From: JBCDCP01 sp039181495
Lineage (GTDB): Bacteria > Pseudomonadota > Alphaproteobacteria > Rhizobiales > Tepidamorphaceae
Direction of reading: 5' to 3'
Length of the DNA stretch: 45,901 nt
NCBI GenBank assembly: GCA_039181495.1
Contig: JBCDCP010000004.1
Coordinates: forward strand, 1-45,901
Positions 1 through 9,308 of the stretch are shown here, in pieces. How positions within the stretch are numbered: position 1 is the stretch's first letter; every line of letters starts with the position of its first letter. The translations under genes were made by a program, and so were the position numbers. The notes beneath the pieces were generated by a model. That model saw only the letters and a program-made list of their open reading frames with translations. It was not told the DNA's origin and ran no database searches.

Positions 1-513
1 GAAAAGTTCCTGCGGTGGATGTTCCTGATCTTCGGGCACAATGAACACACCGAAGCTCGACCCCTCGGCAATCGGCTTTATCACGTAAGGCGGCGGCAAG
101 ACGTGTTCCTTGGCCGCTTCCAAACGATTGACCACCATACCCTCGGCAACAGGCACGCCGGCCGCTTCGAACAGCCCGCGTGACATGACCTTGTTCATGG
201 CAACCGCCGACGCCATGACGCCGGAGTGCGTGTAAGGAATGCCCAGCAGCTCCAAGAGACCCTGGATCGTGCCGTCTTCACCATATGGGCCATGCAGGGC
301 ATTGAATGCGACATCCGGCTTCAATTCGGTGAGGACCACGGCAATATCGCGCCCGACATCGACCCGCGCGACCTTGAAGCCCTCGCCTTCCAGCGCATCG
401 GCACAGCCATTCCCGGAATCAAGACTGACCGGCCGTTCGGCTGACCAACCGCCCATTAGCACCGCAACATGGACGTCCTTCGGCTCACGCCCGGCCATTG
501 TCCGTTCTGACAT
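1..513 (-). CDS. ddl: D-alanine--D-alanine ligase, N-terminal part (cut by window edge)
   Basis: Joins two D-alanines at the cost of ATP to make the dipeptide that MurF adds to the peptidoglycan precursor; cytoplasmic. The 171 visible codons show the family's N-terminal signature (LMGGWSAERPVSL, about residues 19-31), the NALHGPYGEDGTIQG segment and the start of the central ATP-grasp region (YVIKPIAEGSSFGV). The gene continues past position 1, so the catalytic C-terminal half is not visible. The start ATG at 513-511 shares one base with the murB stop (TGATG), implying translational coupling as last visible gene of the dcw operon. ddl beside murB is the common order in alphaproteobacteria. ddlA versus ddlB cannot be decided from this part. 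Confidence 0.95.
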   Translation of the reverse strand, partial: MSERTMAGREPKDVHVAVLMGGWSAERPVSLDSGNGCADALEGEGFKVARVDVGRDIAVVLTELKPDVAFNALHGPYGEDGTIQGLLELLGIPYTHSGVMASAVAMNKVMSRGLFEAAGVPVAEGMVVNRLEAAKEHVLPPPYVIKPIAEGSSFGVFIVPEDQEHPPQELF

Positions 514-1496
514 CAGGCTGCCTCCGCCTCGAAGGGGACGACGGCACGATCCTCGTCAAACACGCCGACCCGCTTGATTTCCCACTGCAGCAGCACACCA
601 GATTGATCGTGAACACGTCGGCGTACGGTCTCACCAAGGGTTTCAAGATCATAAGCCGTGGCGTCGCCGGTATTGATCATGAAATTGCAGTGCTTCTCCG
701 ACATTTGCGCGCCACCAACCCTCAGCCCCCTGCAACCGGCTGCATCGATCAGTTTCCATGCTGAGCGCTGATTCAGTGTTCCCGGAAGGTCGGGATTCTT
801 GAAGGTCGAGCCACCGGTTTTCTCGCGGATCGGCTGAGCCCGTTCCCGGTGGTCCTGCACCTCATCCATCGCCGCCCGGATCGTTGCGGCATCCGACGGC
901 ACGCCCTGATAGGTCGCGGCGGTGAAAATCAGATCAGGCGCTGCCTCACTGTGGCGATAGCTGTACCCCATATCCGCATTGCTGAGCGTGATGATCTTCC
1001 CGCCACGGGTCACCGCCTCGACCTCGACCACATGATCCCGCGTCTCTGCACCATTGGCGCCGGCATTCATGCGCAGCGCACCACCGATGCCGCCAGGAAT
1101 ACCGTGATAGAATTCAATCCCGCCGATCCCGGCATCGAGCGCCGCCTTGGCGACGCGCTTGTCCGGCATACCTGCGCCAACCCGCAGACGGTTTCGACCG
1201 AGCACCTCGGCGGTTCCAAAACCACGGCCGGCGAGGCGCACAACCACTCCCGGTAGTCCGCCATCTCGCACAATCAGGTTGGACCCAAGCCCGATCGGCA
1301 TAACGGGAATGTCCGCAGGAATGCACTCAAGCGCATAGGCGAGATCATCGGTGTCTTTCGGCGTAAGCAGAACCTGCGCGTTCCCCCCGACCCGAAACCA
1401 TGTCAGCGGCCCAAGCGGCTTGTGAGCCTCGAGGCGGCCCTCCAGGTTCGGCATGTCGGCCACCAACTGCTCCACGATGTCGGGAAAGCCTGCCAT
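513..1496 (-). CDS. murB: UDP-N-acetylenolpyruvoylglucosamine reductase MurB
   Basis: Reduces UDP-GlcNAc-enolpyruvate to UDP-MurNAc with NADPH through bound FAD, the second committed step of peptidoglycan precursor synthesis in the cytoplasm. The 327-residue product has the FAD-binding PCMH segment (GLGSNLIVRDGG, residues 69-80, and GIPGGIGGALRMNAGANGAE, 132-151), the YSYRHS motif with R181, the catalytic serine in GGSTFKNP (S230) and a C-terminal Glu in LLQWEIKRVG. The compact length fits the MurB type usual in alphaproteobacteria. Its ATG shares one base with the murC stop and its stop shares one base with the ddl start, so it lies in the middle of a coupled murC-murB-ddl chain. Confidence 0.97.
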   Translation of the reverse strand: MAGFPDIVEQLVADMPNLEGRLEAHKPLGPLTWFRVGGNAQVLLTPKDTDDLAYALECIPADIPVMPIGLGSNLIVRDGGLPGVVVRLAGRGFGTAEVLGRNRLRVGAGMPDKRVAKAALDAGIGGIEFYHGIPGGIGGALRMNAGANGAETRDHVVEVEAVTRGGKIITLSNADMGYSYRHSEAAPDLIFTAATYQGVPSDAATIRAAMDEVQDHRERAQPIREKTGGSTFKNPDLPGTLNQRSAWKLIDAAGCRGLRVGGAQMSEKHCNFMINTGDATAYDLETLGETVRRRVHDQSGVLLQWEIKRVGVFDEDRAVVPFEAEAA

Positions 1497-2899
1497 CAGC
1501 CCAATGCCTGAAGCTGCCCGGGCAGATCATGTGCCCACAGGGTTATGCTGCCCGCACCAAGACAAATGACGAAATCATCGGCCGCAGCGATCTCAGCGAT
1601 CATTCCTGCCAGATCTCTTGGGTCATCCAATTCGCGCACATCGCGATGTCCACGCGTACGCATTCCATCGATCAGGGCGTCACGCCCCACACCGGGGATG
1701 GGCTTCTCGCCTGCCGCATGCACGTCAGCTACTATGACAATCTCGGCATCATCAAAACAGCTGCAGAATTCCTCGAACAAGCTCTGTAGCCTCGAGTAGC
1801 GGTGCGGTTGCATCACTGCAATGACCTTGCCATGCGATGCCGCACGCGCTGCCTTGAGAACCGCAGATATCTCCACCGGATGATGCCCATAGTCGTCGAA
1901 GATGGTCACACCCTGCCACTCGCCGGTGCGGGTGAAACGCCGCTTCACACCGGAGAAATGGTCAAGGCCTGAGCGGATGTCTTCAGGTGCCACACCGAGC
2001 CGATCCGCCACCGCCACCGCAGCCGTCGCGTTCAGAGCGTTGTGCACGCCCGGCATTGGCAACCGGAGACCGTCGATCTGCCGGGCTTCTTCGCTGCCCG
2101 GACTGCGGAAGACAATGTCGAAGTACACCCCGTCAGGACGGTTCTCGATATTCGCCACCTGGACATCGGCCTGTACCGTCTGGCCATAGGTGACGATCGG
2201 CCGGTCTTCGATCTGGCCGACCAGCGCCCGCACATCCATGTCGTCGATGCACATCACTGCAAAGCCGTAGAACGGAACATTCTCCACGAAGTTGCGAAAG
2301 GCCGCCCGGATCGCATCAAAATCGCCGTAGTGGTCGAGGTGCTCGGGGTCCATATTGGTGACGATGGCGACCTCGGCCGGCAACTTGACGAACGTGCCAT
2401 CGGATTCATCGGCCTCGACGACCATCCATTCGCCCGCCCCCATGCGGGCATTGGTGCCATAGGCATTAATGATGCCGCCATTGATAACGGTGGGATCCAT
2501 CTTGCCAGCATCGAGCAGTTGGCCAACCAGCGAGGTTGTCGTGGTCTTGCCATGCGTTCCGCCCACGGCAATCGAGGATTTCAGTCGCATCAGCTCGGCC
2601 AGCATCTCGGCCCGCCGGACGACGGGAAGCCGCGCCTGTCGTGCCGCCGCCATTTCGGGATTGTCGCGCTTCACCGCGGACGAATAGACAATCACCGCGG
2701 CGCCTTCGACATTCTCCGGCCGATGACCAACCTCGACCGTGATGCCCTTCTCACGCAGGCGCACGACATTGGCGCTCTCGGATATGTCGCTGCCGCGGAC
2801 CTGATAGCCCAGATTGGCCAGCACTTCGGCAATTCCGCTCATGCCGATACCGCCGATACCAATGAAATGGATGATGCCGGTTTCCTGCGGCAGGCGCAT
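1496..2899 (-). CDS. murC: UDP-N-acetylmuramate--L-alanine ligase MurC
   Basis: Adds L-alanine, the first stem-peptide residue, to UDP-MurNAc with ATP; cytoplasmic. The chosen start (MRLPQETG) gives 467 residues, normal for the family, and places the Rossmann-type UDP loop GIGGIGMSG at 14-22 and the ATP loop GGTHGKTTTT at 113-122. A longer reading from 2998 would add 33 unusual residues and overlap murG by 41 bases, so it was not used; the 58-base gap to murG carries an AGGG-like ribosome site about 10 bases before the ATG. The stop overlaps the murB start by one base. Confidence 0.96.
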   Translation of the reverse strand: MRLPQETGIIHFIGIGGIGMSGIAEVLANLGYQVRGSDISESANVVRLREKGITVEVGHRPENVEGAAVIVYSSAVKRDNPEMAAARQARLPVVRRAEMLAELMRLKSSIAVGGTHGKTTTTSLVGQLLDAGKMDPTVINGGIINAYGTNARMGAGEWMVVEADESDGTFVKLPAEVAIVTNMDPEHLDHYGDFDAIRAAFRNFVENVPFYGFAVMCIDDMDVRALVGQIEDRPIVTYGQTVQADVQVANIENRPDGVYFDIVFRSPGSEEARQIDGLRLPMPGVHNALNATAAVAVADRLGVAPEDIRSGLDHFSGVKRRFTRTGEWQGVTIFDDYGHHPVEISAVLKAARAASHGKVIAVMQPHRYSRLQSLFEEFCSCFDDAEIVIVADVHAAGEKPIPGVGRDALIDGMRTRGHRDVRELDDPRDLAGMIAEIAAADDFVICLGAGSITLWAHDLPGQLQALG

Positions 2900-2957
2900 A
2901 TCAGGCGGACCCTTCTGGGGTGGTGTCTTGAACAACCATTTCGGATTCGCTGAAGGC

Positions 2958-4064
2958 TTAAGCGGCAGAACCGCGCTTTGCAATCTCGTCGACAACATCG
3001 GCCAGCCGGGAGGCTGCGTCGGTCACGCCGAACGCCCTGGCTGCGGCAGCCTGTTCACTCAGCGTCTCGGGGGACGCGATAAGCACGGACAGTTCATCGC
3101 GCAGCCTCTGTGGCGTGAAATCCGTCTGGTCAAGGACAATGCCGCCGCCAGCTTCGGCCAGTGCATTGGCATTGTGAAGCTGGTCCTGGTCGAGAGCACC
3201 GGGCAGCGGCACCATAACGCCGGGGCGGCCGATCACGGCACGTTCGGCAACGGTCGATGCGCCGGAACGGCTGATAATGATATGCGCGTCGGCGATGCGT
3301 TGCGGCATATCGGCAAAGAACGGAGCGACTTCGGCCTCAATCCGTGACGAGGCATACATGACTTCGACGGGCGTGATGTCCTCGCCGCGGGCCTGCTGCA
3401 CCACATCAAGCCTGTGCCTGATATCCTCGGACATTTCCGACAGAGCTTCCGGCACGATCTCGCGCATAATGCTCGCACCCTGGCTACCGCCAAAGACCAG
3501 CAACTTGATTGGGCCACCCTCTATCGGGGGATTGTATACGTTCTCGCGCGCCGCTAGCACAGCCGCCCTCACGGGGACACCCACAGGACGGACCTTGGCG
3601 GTTAGTGCCTGATCAAGCAGCTTCACATTCGGAAACGCAGTACCAATCGCATCGACGCGGGCCGCGAGGAACCGGTTCGCCCGCCCCATGATCGCGTTCT
3701 GGTCATGGATGAGGCTGGGAATGCCCATCCGGCTAGCCGCGAGGATCGGCGGTACGGTCGGATAGCCGCCAAAGCCGATTACAACGTCAGGTCCGAGCTT
3801 GGTAATCAGGGCCTTGGCGGCGAAGTATCCGCGCATAAGCGTGATCAGCCCCGGCAACAGCTGCAACGGTTTCGATGGCGAGATCGTTGCCGAGGGGATG
3901 ACATGCATCTGCTCGGCGGGAAAATCATCTGCGATATTGTCGACGCGGGTGTCGGTCGCGAGATGCACGGTCCACCCGCGCGCGACCAGTTCCGCGGCCA
4001 GCGCCTGGCCGGGAAACAGGTGCCCGCCGGTACCACCGGCGGCAATCAATGCGAGACCGCTCAT
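2958..4064 (-). CDS. murG: MurG, UDP-GlcNAc:undecaprenyl-PP-MurNAc-pentapeptide transferase
   Basis: Transfers GlcNAc from UDP-GlcNAc to lipid I to make lipid II on the inner face of the cytoplasmic membrane. The 368-residue product has the N-terminal glycine-rich loop GGTGGHLFPG (10-19), the GFGGYPTVPP segment and the C-terminal donor-binding region with GGSQGASI and SRSGASTVAE, all typical of GT28 family MurG. The ATG overlaps the ftsW stop by four bases (ATGA), which places the lipid II synthase and the SEDS polymerase gene under coupled translation. Confidence 0.96.
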   Translation of the reverse strand: MSGLALIAAGGTGGHLFPGQALAAELVARGWTVHLATDTRVDNIADDFPAEQMHVIPSATISPSKPLQLLPGLITLMRGYFAAKALITKLGPDVVIGFGGYPTVPPILAASRMGIPSLIHDQNAIMGRANRFLAARVDAIGTAFPNVKLLDQALTAKVRPVGVPVRAAVLAARENVYNPPIEGGPIKLLVFGGSQGASIMREIVPEALSEMSEDIRHRLDVVQQARGEDITPVEVMYASSRIEAEVAPFFADMPQRIADAHIIISRSGASTVAERAVIGRPGVMVPLPGALDQDQLHNANALAEAGGGIVLDQTDFTPQRLRDELSVLIASPETLSEQAAAARAFGVTDAASRLADVVDEIAKRGSAA

Positions 4065-5215
4065 GCGCGGACGGCAGCTTGAATCGGATGGGCAGACGCT
4101 GACACGATCTCAACCCCACGCCGTCGCCTGGTCAGCGCCAATATCATGCCCAGCGCATAGGCCATCGATACAAGTGACGAGCCGCCATAGGAGACCAGTG
4201 GCAGGGTCATCCCCTTGGCCGGAACAAGGCTGAGATTCACCGACATGTTGATCACCGACTGAAGGCCGAACAAGGCAGCCAATCCAACGACCGCAAGCCT
4301 TGTAAAGGAATCGCTGGCGCGCAGTGCTCGAGATAACGAGCGCAGCACGATAACGCCGAACAGGGCCACAATCACCAAGCAAACAAGCACGCCAAACTCC
4401 TCGGCGGCAACTGCAAACACGAAATCGGTGTGACTGTCCGGCAGCACCTGCTTGACCGTACCCTCTCCCGGCCCGCGCCCCAGCCACCCACCGCGCAGGA
4501 AAGCCTCGATCGCGGTATCGGTCTGGTAGGTGTCATGATCTTCGGGGTGGAGAAACCGGTCGATACGCCCTCTCACGTGTGGCACGAGAATGTAGGCGGC
4601 GGCCAACCCACCAATGCCGACGGTGGACAGTGCAGATATCCAACGCCAGGACATGCCTGCTGCGAAGAAAACTGCCGCCCAGACCAGAACGATCAGCATC
4701 GTCTGGCCGAAATCCGGTTGCACCACAAGCAGCCCGGCAACCAGAGCGACCAACATGAAGGCAAGCCCCTTGGCTGGCATGTCGGGACGCGTTTCAGCCT
4801 CGGCAAACAGCCATGCGGCCAGCACAGCAAAAGCCGGTTTGACAAACTCCGAGGGCTGCAACGCAAACACACCAATATCCAGCCAACGCCGTGCGCCTTT
4901 GATCTCCATGCCGATGACGAGGGTCAGTGCCATCAAAACTAGGCCAACGCTGAACACCAACAGCGCCCCGCGCCGGACCAGTCGCGGGCTCATCATCGAG
5001 GTGCCGACCAGCACTGCCATGGCAATGACCAGGAACAAGCCGTGACGCAGGACGAAGTGGAAACTGTGCAGCCCGAGGCGCTCCGCAACAGGAGGGCTAC
5101 TGGCCAGCGACAGAACGAGCCCGCTGAACATCAGGGCGATGATGATGCCCAGAAGCGGCCTGTCCACTGTCCACCACCAGGTGGCGATCCTGCCGCGATC
5201 GGTCCGTGCGAACAT
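4061..5215 (-). CDS. ftsW: Septal peptidoglycan glycosyltransferase FtsW (SEDS family)
   Basis: Integral membrane polymerase that extends septal glycan strands from lipid II together with the transpeptidase FtsI. The 384-residue product is strongly hydrophobic with about ten membrane spans and carries family motifs: KGARRWLDIG followed by LQPSEFVKPAF, and near the C-terminus PLVSYGGSSL. The extracellular loop region PHVRGRIDRFLHPEDHDTYQ also fits SEDS proteins. FtsW rather than RodA is supported by its place between murD and murG. The stop overlaps the murG start; the upstream gap to murD is 53 bases. The ribosome site is not strong (GAAGGG abuts the ATG), so the exact start is slightly uncertain. 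Confidence 0.95.
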   Translation of the reverse strand: MFARTDRGRIATWWWTVDRPLLGIIIALMFSGLVLSLASSPPVAERLGLHSFHFVLRHGLFLVIAMAVLVGTSMMSPRLVRRGALLVFSVGLVLMALTLVIGMEIKGARRWLDIGVFALQPSEFVKPAFAVLAAWLFAEAETRPDMPAKGLAFMLVALVAGLLVVQPDFGQTMLIVLVWAAVFFAAGMSWRWISALSTVGIGGLAAAYILVPHVRGRIDRFLHPEDHDTYQTDTAIEAFLRGGWLGRGPGEGTVKQVLPDSHTDFVFAVAAEEFGVLVCLVIVALFGVIVLRSLSRALRASDSFTRLAVVGLAALFGLQSVINMSVNLSLVPAKGMTLPLVSYGGSSLVSMAYALGMILALTRRRRGVEIVSASAHPIQAAVRA

Positions 5216-5268
5216 CCCTTCGGCACCCCTTGCTCATGGCAAACGGCGCCGTTGGTTACTGGTGCCGC

Positions 5269-6681
5269 TCAGCCACTCTCCGCGAGCTTCACAAAGAGCG
5301 CTCGAAAGGCGTCTCCCCGCTGCTCAAAATCGGCAAACTGATCAAACGAGGCGCAGGCCGGCGAGAACAAAACGACCGGTACATCCGGATTCACCCGCGC
5401 TGCTTCAACAACTGCCGCGAAGGCCTCATCCAGTGTTTCGAACACGGTGTGCGGTGCTGCATGCCCCAGTTCAGCAGCCAGCGCAGGTCCGTCCTGCCCA
5501 ATCAGAAATGCGTGGGCTATCCTGCCAAAGAAGGGATTAAGACTTTGAATACCGCCATCTTTGGCCTGCCCGCCGGCAATCCAGAAGAACTGCGGAAATG
5601 TCGCCATGGCCTGTGCAGCGGCATCAGCATTGGTCGCCTTGCTGTCATTGACGAACAGGACGTCGTGCCCGTCCTCGATTTCAGCGTTTCCGAGTATCTC
5701 CATGCGGTGGGCCAAACCTGGGAAGCACTCAAGTCCAGACTGGATCACCTCATCGCTGAGGCCGAAATGGCGCGCAGTGGCGATTGCCGCGGCTGCATTC
5801 TGCGCGTTGTGCCGACCCTTCAACGTTTGTGCGTCAGCCAGGTCGAACCGCGCCACAATCTCACCGGCCCGGCCAACCGCAATACCGTCGTCATCGGCAA
5901 ACAGGCTTGTGCCCAGACCCAGTAGCTTCCGTGTCGCCGATATGACGACGACCGCATCAACGGGTTCCGCACCTTCACGCAACCGGTTGGCGAGAAAGCG
6001 GCCCTCAGGTTCATCCACCCCAACAACCGACAACCCGGGGGCCGGTGGTCCGAACAGGCGCGCTTTGGCCGCAAAATAGCCACCCATGCCACCGTGACGG
6101 TCAAGATGATCAGCGGTGAGATTGAGAAAAACCGCAACGTTCGGTGACAATATGCGGGTCACATCGGTCTGGTAGGATGATAGCTCAAGCACGATGGCAT
6201 CCCCCGGACTGGGCGGGCCCAGGTCGAGCACACCTCGCCCGATATTGCCGCCGATCTGCGTCGGGATGCCGCCATGAGCCAACAGATGGCCGGTCAGCGC
6301 CGTTGTCGTCGATTTGCCGTTGGTGCCGGTGATGGCGACGATGCGGACGTCTCGCCCAGCGAGTTCGGCGAAGAACAGACCCACATCATTGTCGACGGGA
6401 ACGCTCTCTCCCCAGGCACGCTGAACGACCGCATGGGGTTCCGGATAAAGGTGCGGCACACCGGGAGACAGACATAAGAGATCTAGATCCGGCCATGGCG
6501 CCTGCGACAGATCAGCGGTTTCCCAACCGTCGGCAGCCAGTTGCGCAAGTCTTTCATCATTGTCGTCGGCGAGCACAGGCGTCGCGCCACCGGCCTTCAA
6601 TGCCGCTGCGGCGGACATGCCGCTGCGGCCGAGCCCGAATACCCCAACCCGTCGACCCGCAAAGCTGTTGAGCGGGATCAT
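5269..6681 (-). CDS. murD: UDP-N-acetylmuramoyl-L-alanine--D-glutamate ligase MurD
   Basis: Adds D-glutamate to UDP-MurNAc-L-Ala with ATP in the cytoplasm. The 470-residue product begins with a Rossmann loop (GVFGLGRSGMSAAAAL, 13-28), has the Mur-ligase ATP loop TGTNGKSTTT (118-127), the downstream NLTADHLDRHG segment and a C-terminal domain ending in LFSPACASFDQF, a MurD hallmark. It starts 7 bases after the mraY stop with a GAGG ribosome site inside the mraY end. Confidence 0.96.
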   Translation of the reverse strand: MIPLNSFAGRRVGVFGLGRSGMSAAAALKAGGATPVLADDNDERLAQLAADGWETADLSQAPWPDLDLLCLSPGVPHLYPEPHAVVQRAWGESVPVDNDVGLFFAELAGRDVRIVAITGTNGKSTTTALTGHLLAHGGIPTQIGGNIGRGVLDLGPPSPGDAIVLELSSYQTDVTRILSPNVAVFLNLTADHLDRHGGMGGYFAAKARLFGPPAPGLSVVGVDEPEGRFLANRLREGAEPVDAVVVISATRKLLGLGTSLFADDDGIAVGRAGEIVARFDLADAQTLKGRHNAQNAAAAIATARHFGLSDEVIQSGLECFPGLAHRMEILGNAEIEDGHDVLFVNDSKATNADAAAQAMATFPQFFWIAGGQAKDGGIQSLNPFFGRIAHAFLIGQDGPALAAELGHAAPHTVFETLDEAFAAVVEAARVNPDVPVVLFSPACASFDQFADFEQRGDAFRALFVKLAESG

Positions 6682-6688
6682 CGACGCC

Positions 6689-7771
6689 TCACCGCAGCTT
6701 AAGCGTCGACAGGCCGATCAACGCCAGAACAAAGGCAATGATCCAGAAGCGGATGACGATCTGTGGCTCTGACCAGCCCTTGTGCTCGAAATGGTGGTGG
6801 ATCGGCGCCATGCGGAAAACCCGCTTGCCGGTGGTCCGGAACGAGACCACCTGGACAATGACCGAGACAGCCTCAAGCACGAACAGCCCGCCGACGATCG
6901 CCAGAACGATCTCGTGTTTTGTGGCCACCGCGACGCCGCCCAACAGCCCACCGAGCGCCAGTGAACCGGTATCGCCCATGAAGATCTGGGCCGGCGGTGC
7001 ATTGAACCAGAGAAAGCCTAGGCCGGCGCCGATCACAGCACCGCACAGAACCGCCAGCTCACCGGTCCCGGGAACGAAATTGATGCCAAGATAGTTCGCG
7101 AAAACCCCATTCCCGGAGAGATAAGAAATGAGGCCGAAGGTAGCAGCCGCGATCATCACCGGGACAATAGCCAGCCCATCGAGCCCGTCGGTCAGGTTCA
7201 CCGCATTGCCGGCACCAACAATGACGAACATTCCAAACGCGATGAAGAACCAGCCCATATTGATCAGAAGATCCTTGAAGAAGGGCATGGCGACAGAAAA
7301 CGCCGTATCAGGCGCTGACAGCATGGCGATTGAATAGACAGCACAACCGGCAATGAAGAATTCGATCGCCAGCCTTTGTCTGCCCGAGAAACCCTTGTGC
7401 GACTGTTTCGCCACCTTGAGATAGTCGTCATAGAATCCGACCATGCCGAAGCCGAGTGTGACGGCCAAAACTGCCCAGACAAATCCATTGCTGAGATCAG
7501 CCCACAGCAGGACTGAAACGGTCAAACCGAGCAGGATCATGACCCCACCCATGGTCGGCGTTCCAGCCTTGTCGAGATGCGATTGAGGACCATCCTCCCG
7601 GATCGGTTGGCCCTTGCCCTGCCTTACGCGGAATGACCTGATCAGCTTGGGTCCGAAGAGAAAGACGACGAACATTGCGGTCAGGACGGCGCCGCCGGTT
7701 CGAAAGGTCAGGTAAGCAAACAGGTTGAACAGCTGAACCTGGTCGCTGAAGGACGCAAGAAAAACAAGCAT
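6689..7771 (-). CDS. mraY: Phospho-N-acetylmuramoyl-pentapeptide transferase MraY
   Basis: Makes lipid I by moving phospho-MurNAc-pentapeptide from UDP to undecaprenyl phosphate in the cytoplasmic membrane. The 360-residue polytopic protein shows the family's conserved loops: HLDKAGTPTMGG, GFYDDYLKV with the paired aspartates, NLTDGLDGLA, FMGDTGSLALGG and the histidine cluster APIHHHFEHKGW. The start is supported by a GGGGAG site about 8 bases upstream. It lies between murF (97-base gap) and murD (7-base gap) as expected for the cluster. Confidence 0.97.
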   Translation of the reverse strand: MLVFLASFSDQVQLFNLFAYLTFRTGGAVLTAMFVVFLFGPKLIRSFRVRQGKGQPIREDGPQSHLDKAGTPTMGGVMILLGLTVSVLLWADLSNGFVWAVLAVTLGFGMVGFYDDYLKVAKQSHKGFSGRQRLAIEFFIAGCAVYSIAMLSAPDTAFSVAMPFFKDLLINMGWFFIAFGMFVIVGAGNAVNLTDGLDGLAIVPVMIAAATFGLISYLSGNGVFANYLGINFVPGTGELAVLCGAVIGAGLGFLWFNAPPAQIFMGDTGSLALGGLLGGVAVATKHEIVLAIVGGLFVLEAVSVIVQVVSFRTTGKRVFRMAPIHHHFEHKGWSEPQIVIRFWIIAFVLALIGLSTLKLR

Positions 7772-7868
7772 CGGGAAGGCTCCCCGGCCTCAATAGCCCA
7801 GCAGACAAAACGGACCGGGCATCGATCTGCCGGCCAACGACGCAGTGAAAGCACAATTTGCGCCTGAC

Positions 7869-9293
7869 TCAGGCGGTTTCGTCCACGATTCCGAAACGAT
7901 CCGCAACCCCTTTGACGATCGGCCCCATTTTGCTTCCAAGCGATCCCTTGACCATGACGACGTCGCCCGGTCGCAAAGCCGTCGCGAGAGGCTGGATCAG
8001 GTCTTCGGATCGCGGGGCATAGCTAGCCAGCGTTTCGGAGGGCAACGCGTCAGCCAGATGACGCATCAATGGTCCTGCACAAAACACCAGATCGACCTTT
8101 GCGCCAGCGATCTCATCGGCGAGCTCTCGATGGTAGGCCGGACCATGTTCACCAAGCTCCAGCATATCGCCCAGCACCGCTATGCGCCGCCCCCCTAATC
8201 CAAGATCGGAGTCGCGCAGGAGACCGAGTGCAGCACGCATCGAGGCGGGATTGGCATTGTAGCTTTCGTCAATCAGCGTCACCGGCATGTCGGCTTCACC
8301 GATCTTCATCTGCGCGCCGCGCCCTTTCGGAGCGGCAAGATCAGCCAGCGCCAGGCAAGCGCGCGCAAGATCCGCTCCGGCCAGAGACACCGTCGCCATT
8401 ACCGCAAGCGAGTTGAGGACAAGATGTCGCCCGGGGGCGCCGATCTTGTAGGTCACCGGTGTTCCCATCACGTCGGCACTGACCATCGACATTTGCGGCT
8501 GGCAATGCGCGCTGAGCAGCCGAACATCAGCGTCCTGGTGCTCGCCAAACGTCACCAAACGAGACGCCAGACCGCGTGCTGCATCGGCAATACGGTCATA
8601 TTGGCCGTTGTCGCGATTGATGACCGCGATACCACCTTCAGTAAGGCCTTCGAATATCTCCGATTTGGCATCGGCGATGCCCTCGATGCCATTGTTGAAG
8701 AACTCGATGTGCACCGGTTCGACGGTGGTGATGATGGCGATGTCGGGCCTGACCATATTCGTCAGCACCCGGATCTCACCGGCGGCGTTCATGCCCATCT
8801 CAAAGACGCCAAACTCGCTATCGGCAGGGCACCTTGAGAGCGACAACGGCACACCCCAGTGATTGTTATGGGAGGCTGATGACGCATAGGCGGTACCGCT
8901 GGCACCAAGTGCTCGCCTCAGCGCCTCCTTGGTTCCGGTCTTGCCAACACTGCCGGTGATCCCGATCACCCGCCCTTGAAACCGCGCGCGCGATGCGAGG
9001 CCAAGCCGTTCGAGTGCCTTGAGCGTATCGTCAACGACGACGATGCCGTTGTGACCCGCAAATGCCTCGGCATGGCCCTGATCAATAACCGCACAGGACG
9101 CACCGCGCTCGAGTGCTGACCGAACGAAATCATGCCCGTCGAGCCGATCCCCGATGATCGCGAAGAACGCATGTCCAGGCTCGATCGTGCGACTGTCGAT
9201 GGAGATGCCCATCACATCGGACACAGCACCATCACTGGTCGCAGCGACTGCCGACAAGAACGTCTCAGAGGTCCACAAGGGCGCTTGGCTCAT
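7869..9293 (-). CDS. murF: UDP-MurNAc-tripeptide--D-Ala-D-Ala ligase MurF
   Basis: Adds the D-Ala-D-Ala dipeptide to the UDP-MurNAc-tripeptide, completing the cytoplasmic pentapeptide precursor. The 474-residue protein has a short N-terminal UDP-binding domain, the ATP loop GITGSVGKTGTKEAL, the ASHNNHWGVPLSLSR segment and the C-terminal DESYNANPASMRAAL and AVLGDMLELG motifs, which are MurF-specific. A clear AGGA site lies 8 bases before the ATG. The gap to murE is only 15 bases, so the two are co-transcribed. Confidence 0.96.
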   Translation of the reverse strand: MSQAPLWTSETFLSAVAATSDGAVSDVMGISIDSRTIEPGHAFFAIIGDRLDGHDFVRSALERGASCAVIDQGHAEAFAGHNGIVVVDDTLKALERLGLASRARFQGRVIGITGSVGKTGTKEALRRALGASGTAYASSASHNNHWGVPLSLSRCPADSEFGVFEMGMNAAGEIRVLTNMVRPDIAIITTVEPVHIEFFNNGIEGIADAKSEIFEGLTEGGIAVINRDNGQYDRIADAARGLASRLVTFGEHQDADVRLLSAHCQPQMSMVSADVMGTPVTYKIGAPGRHLVLNSLAVMATVSLAGADLARACLALADLAAPKGRGAQMKIGEADMPVTLIDESYNANPASMRAALGLLRDSDLGLGGRRIAVLGDMLELGEHGPAYHRELADEIAGAKVDLVFCAGPLMRHLADALPSETLASYAPRSEDLIQPLATALRPGDVVMVKGSLGSKMGPIVKGVADRFGIVDETA

Positions 9294-9308
9294 GCGCGGT
9301 GTTTCCTG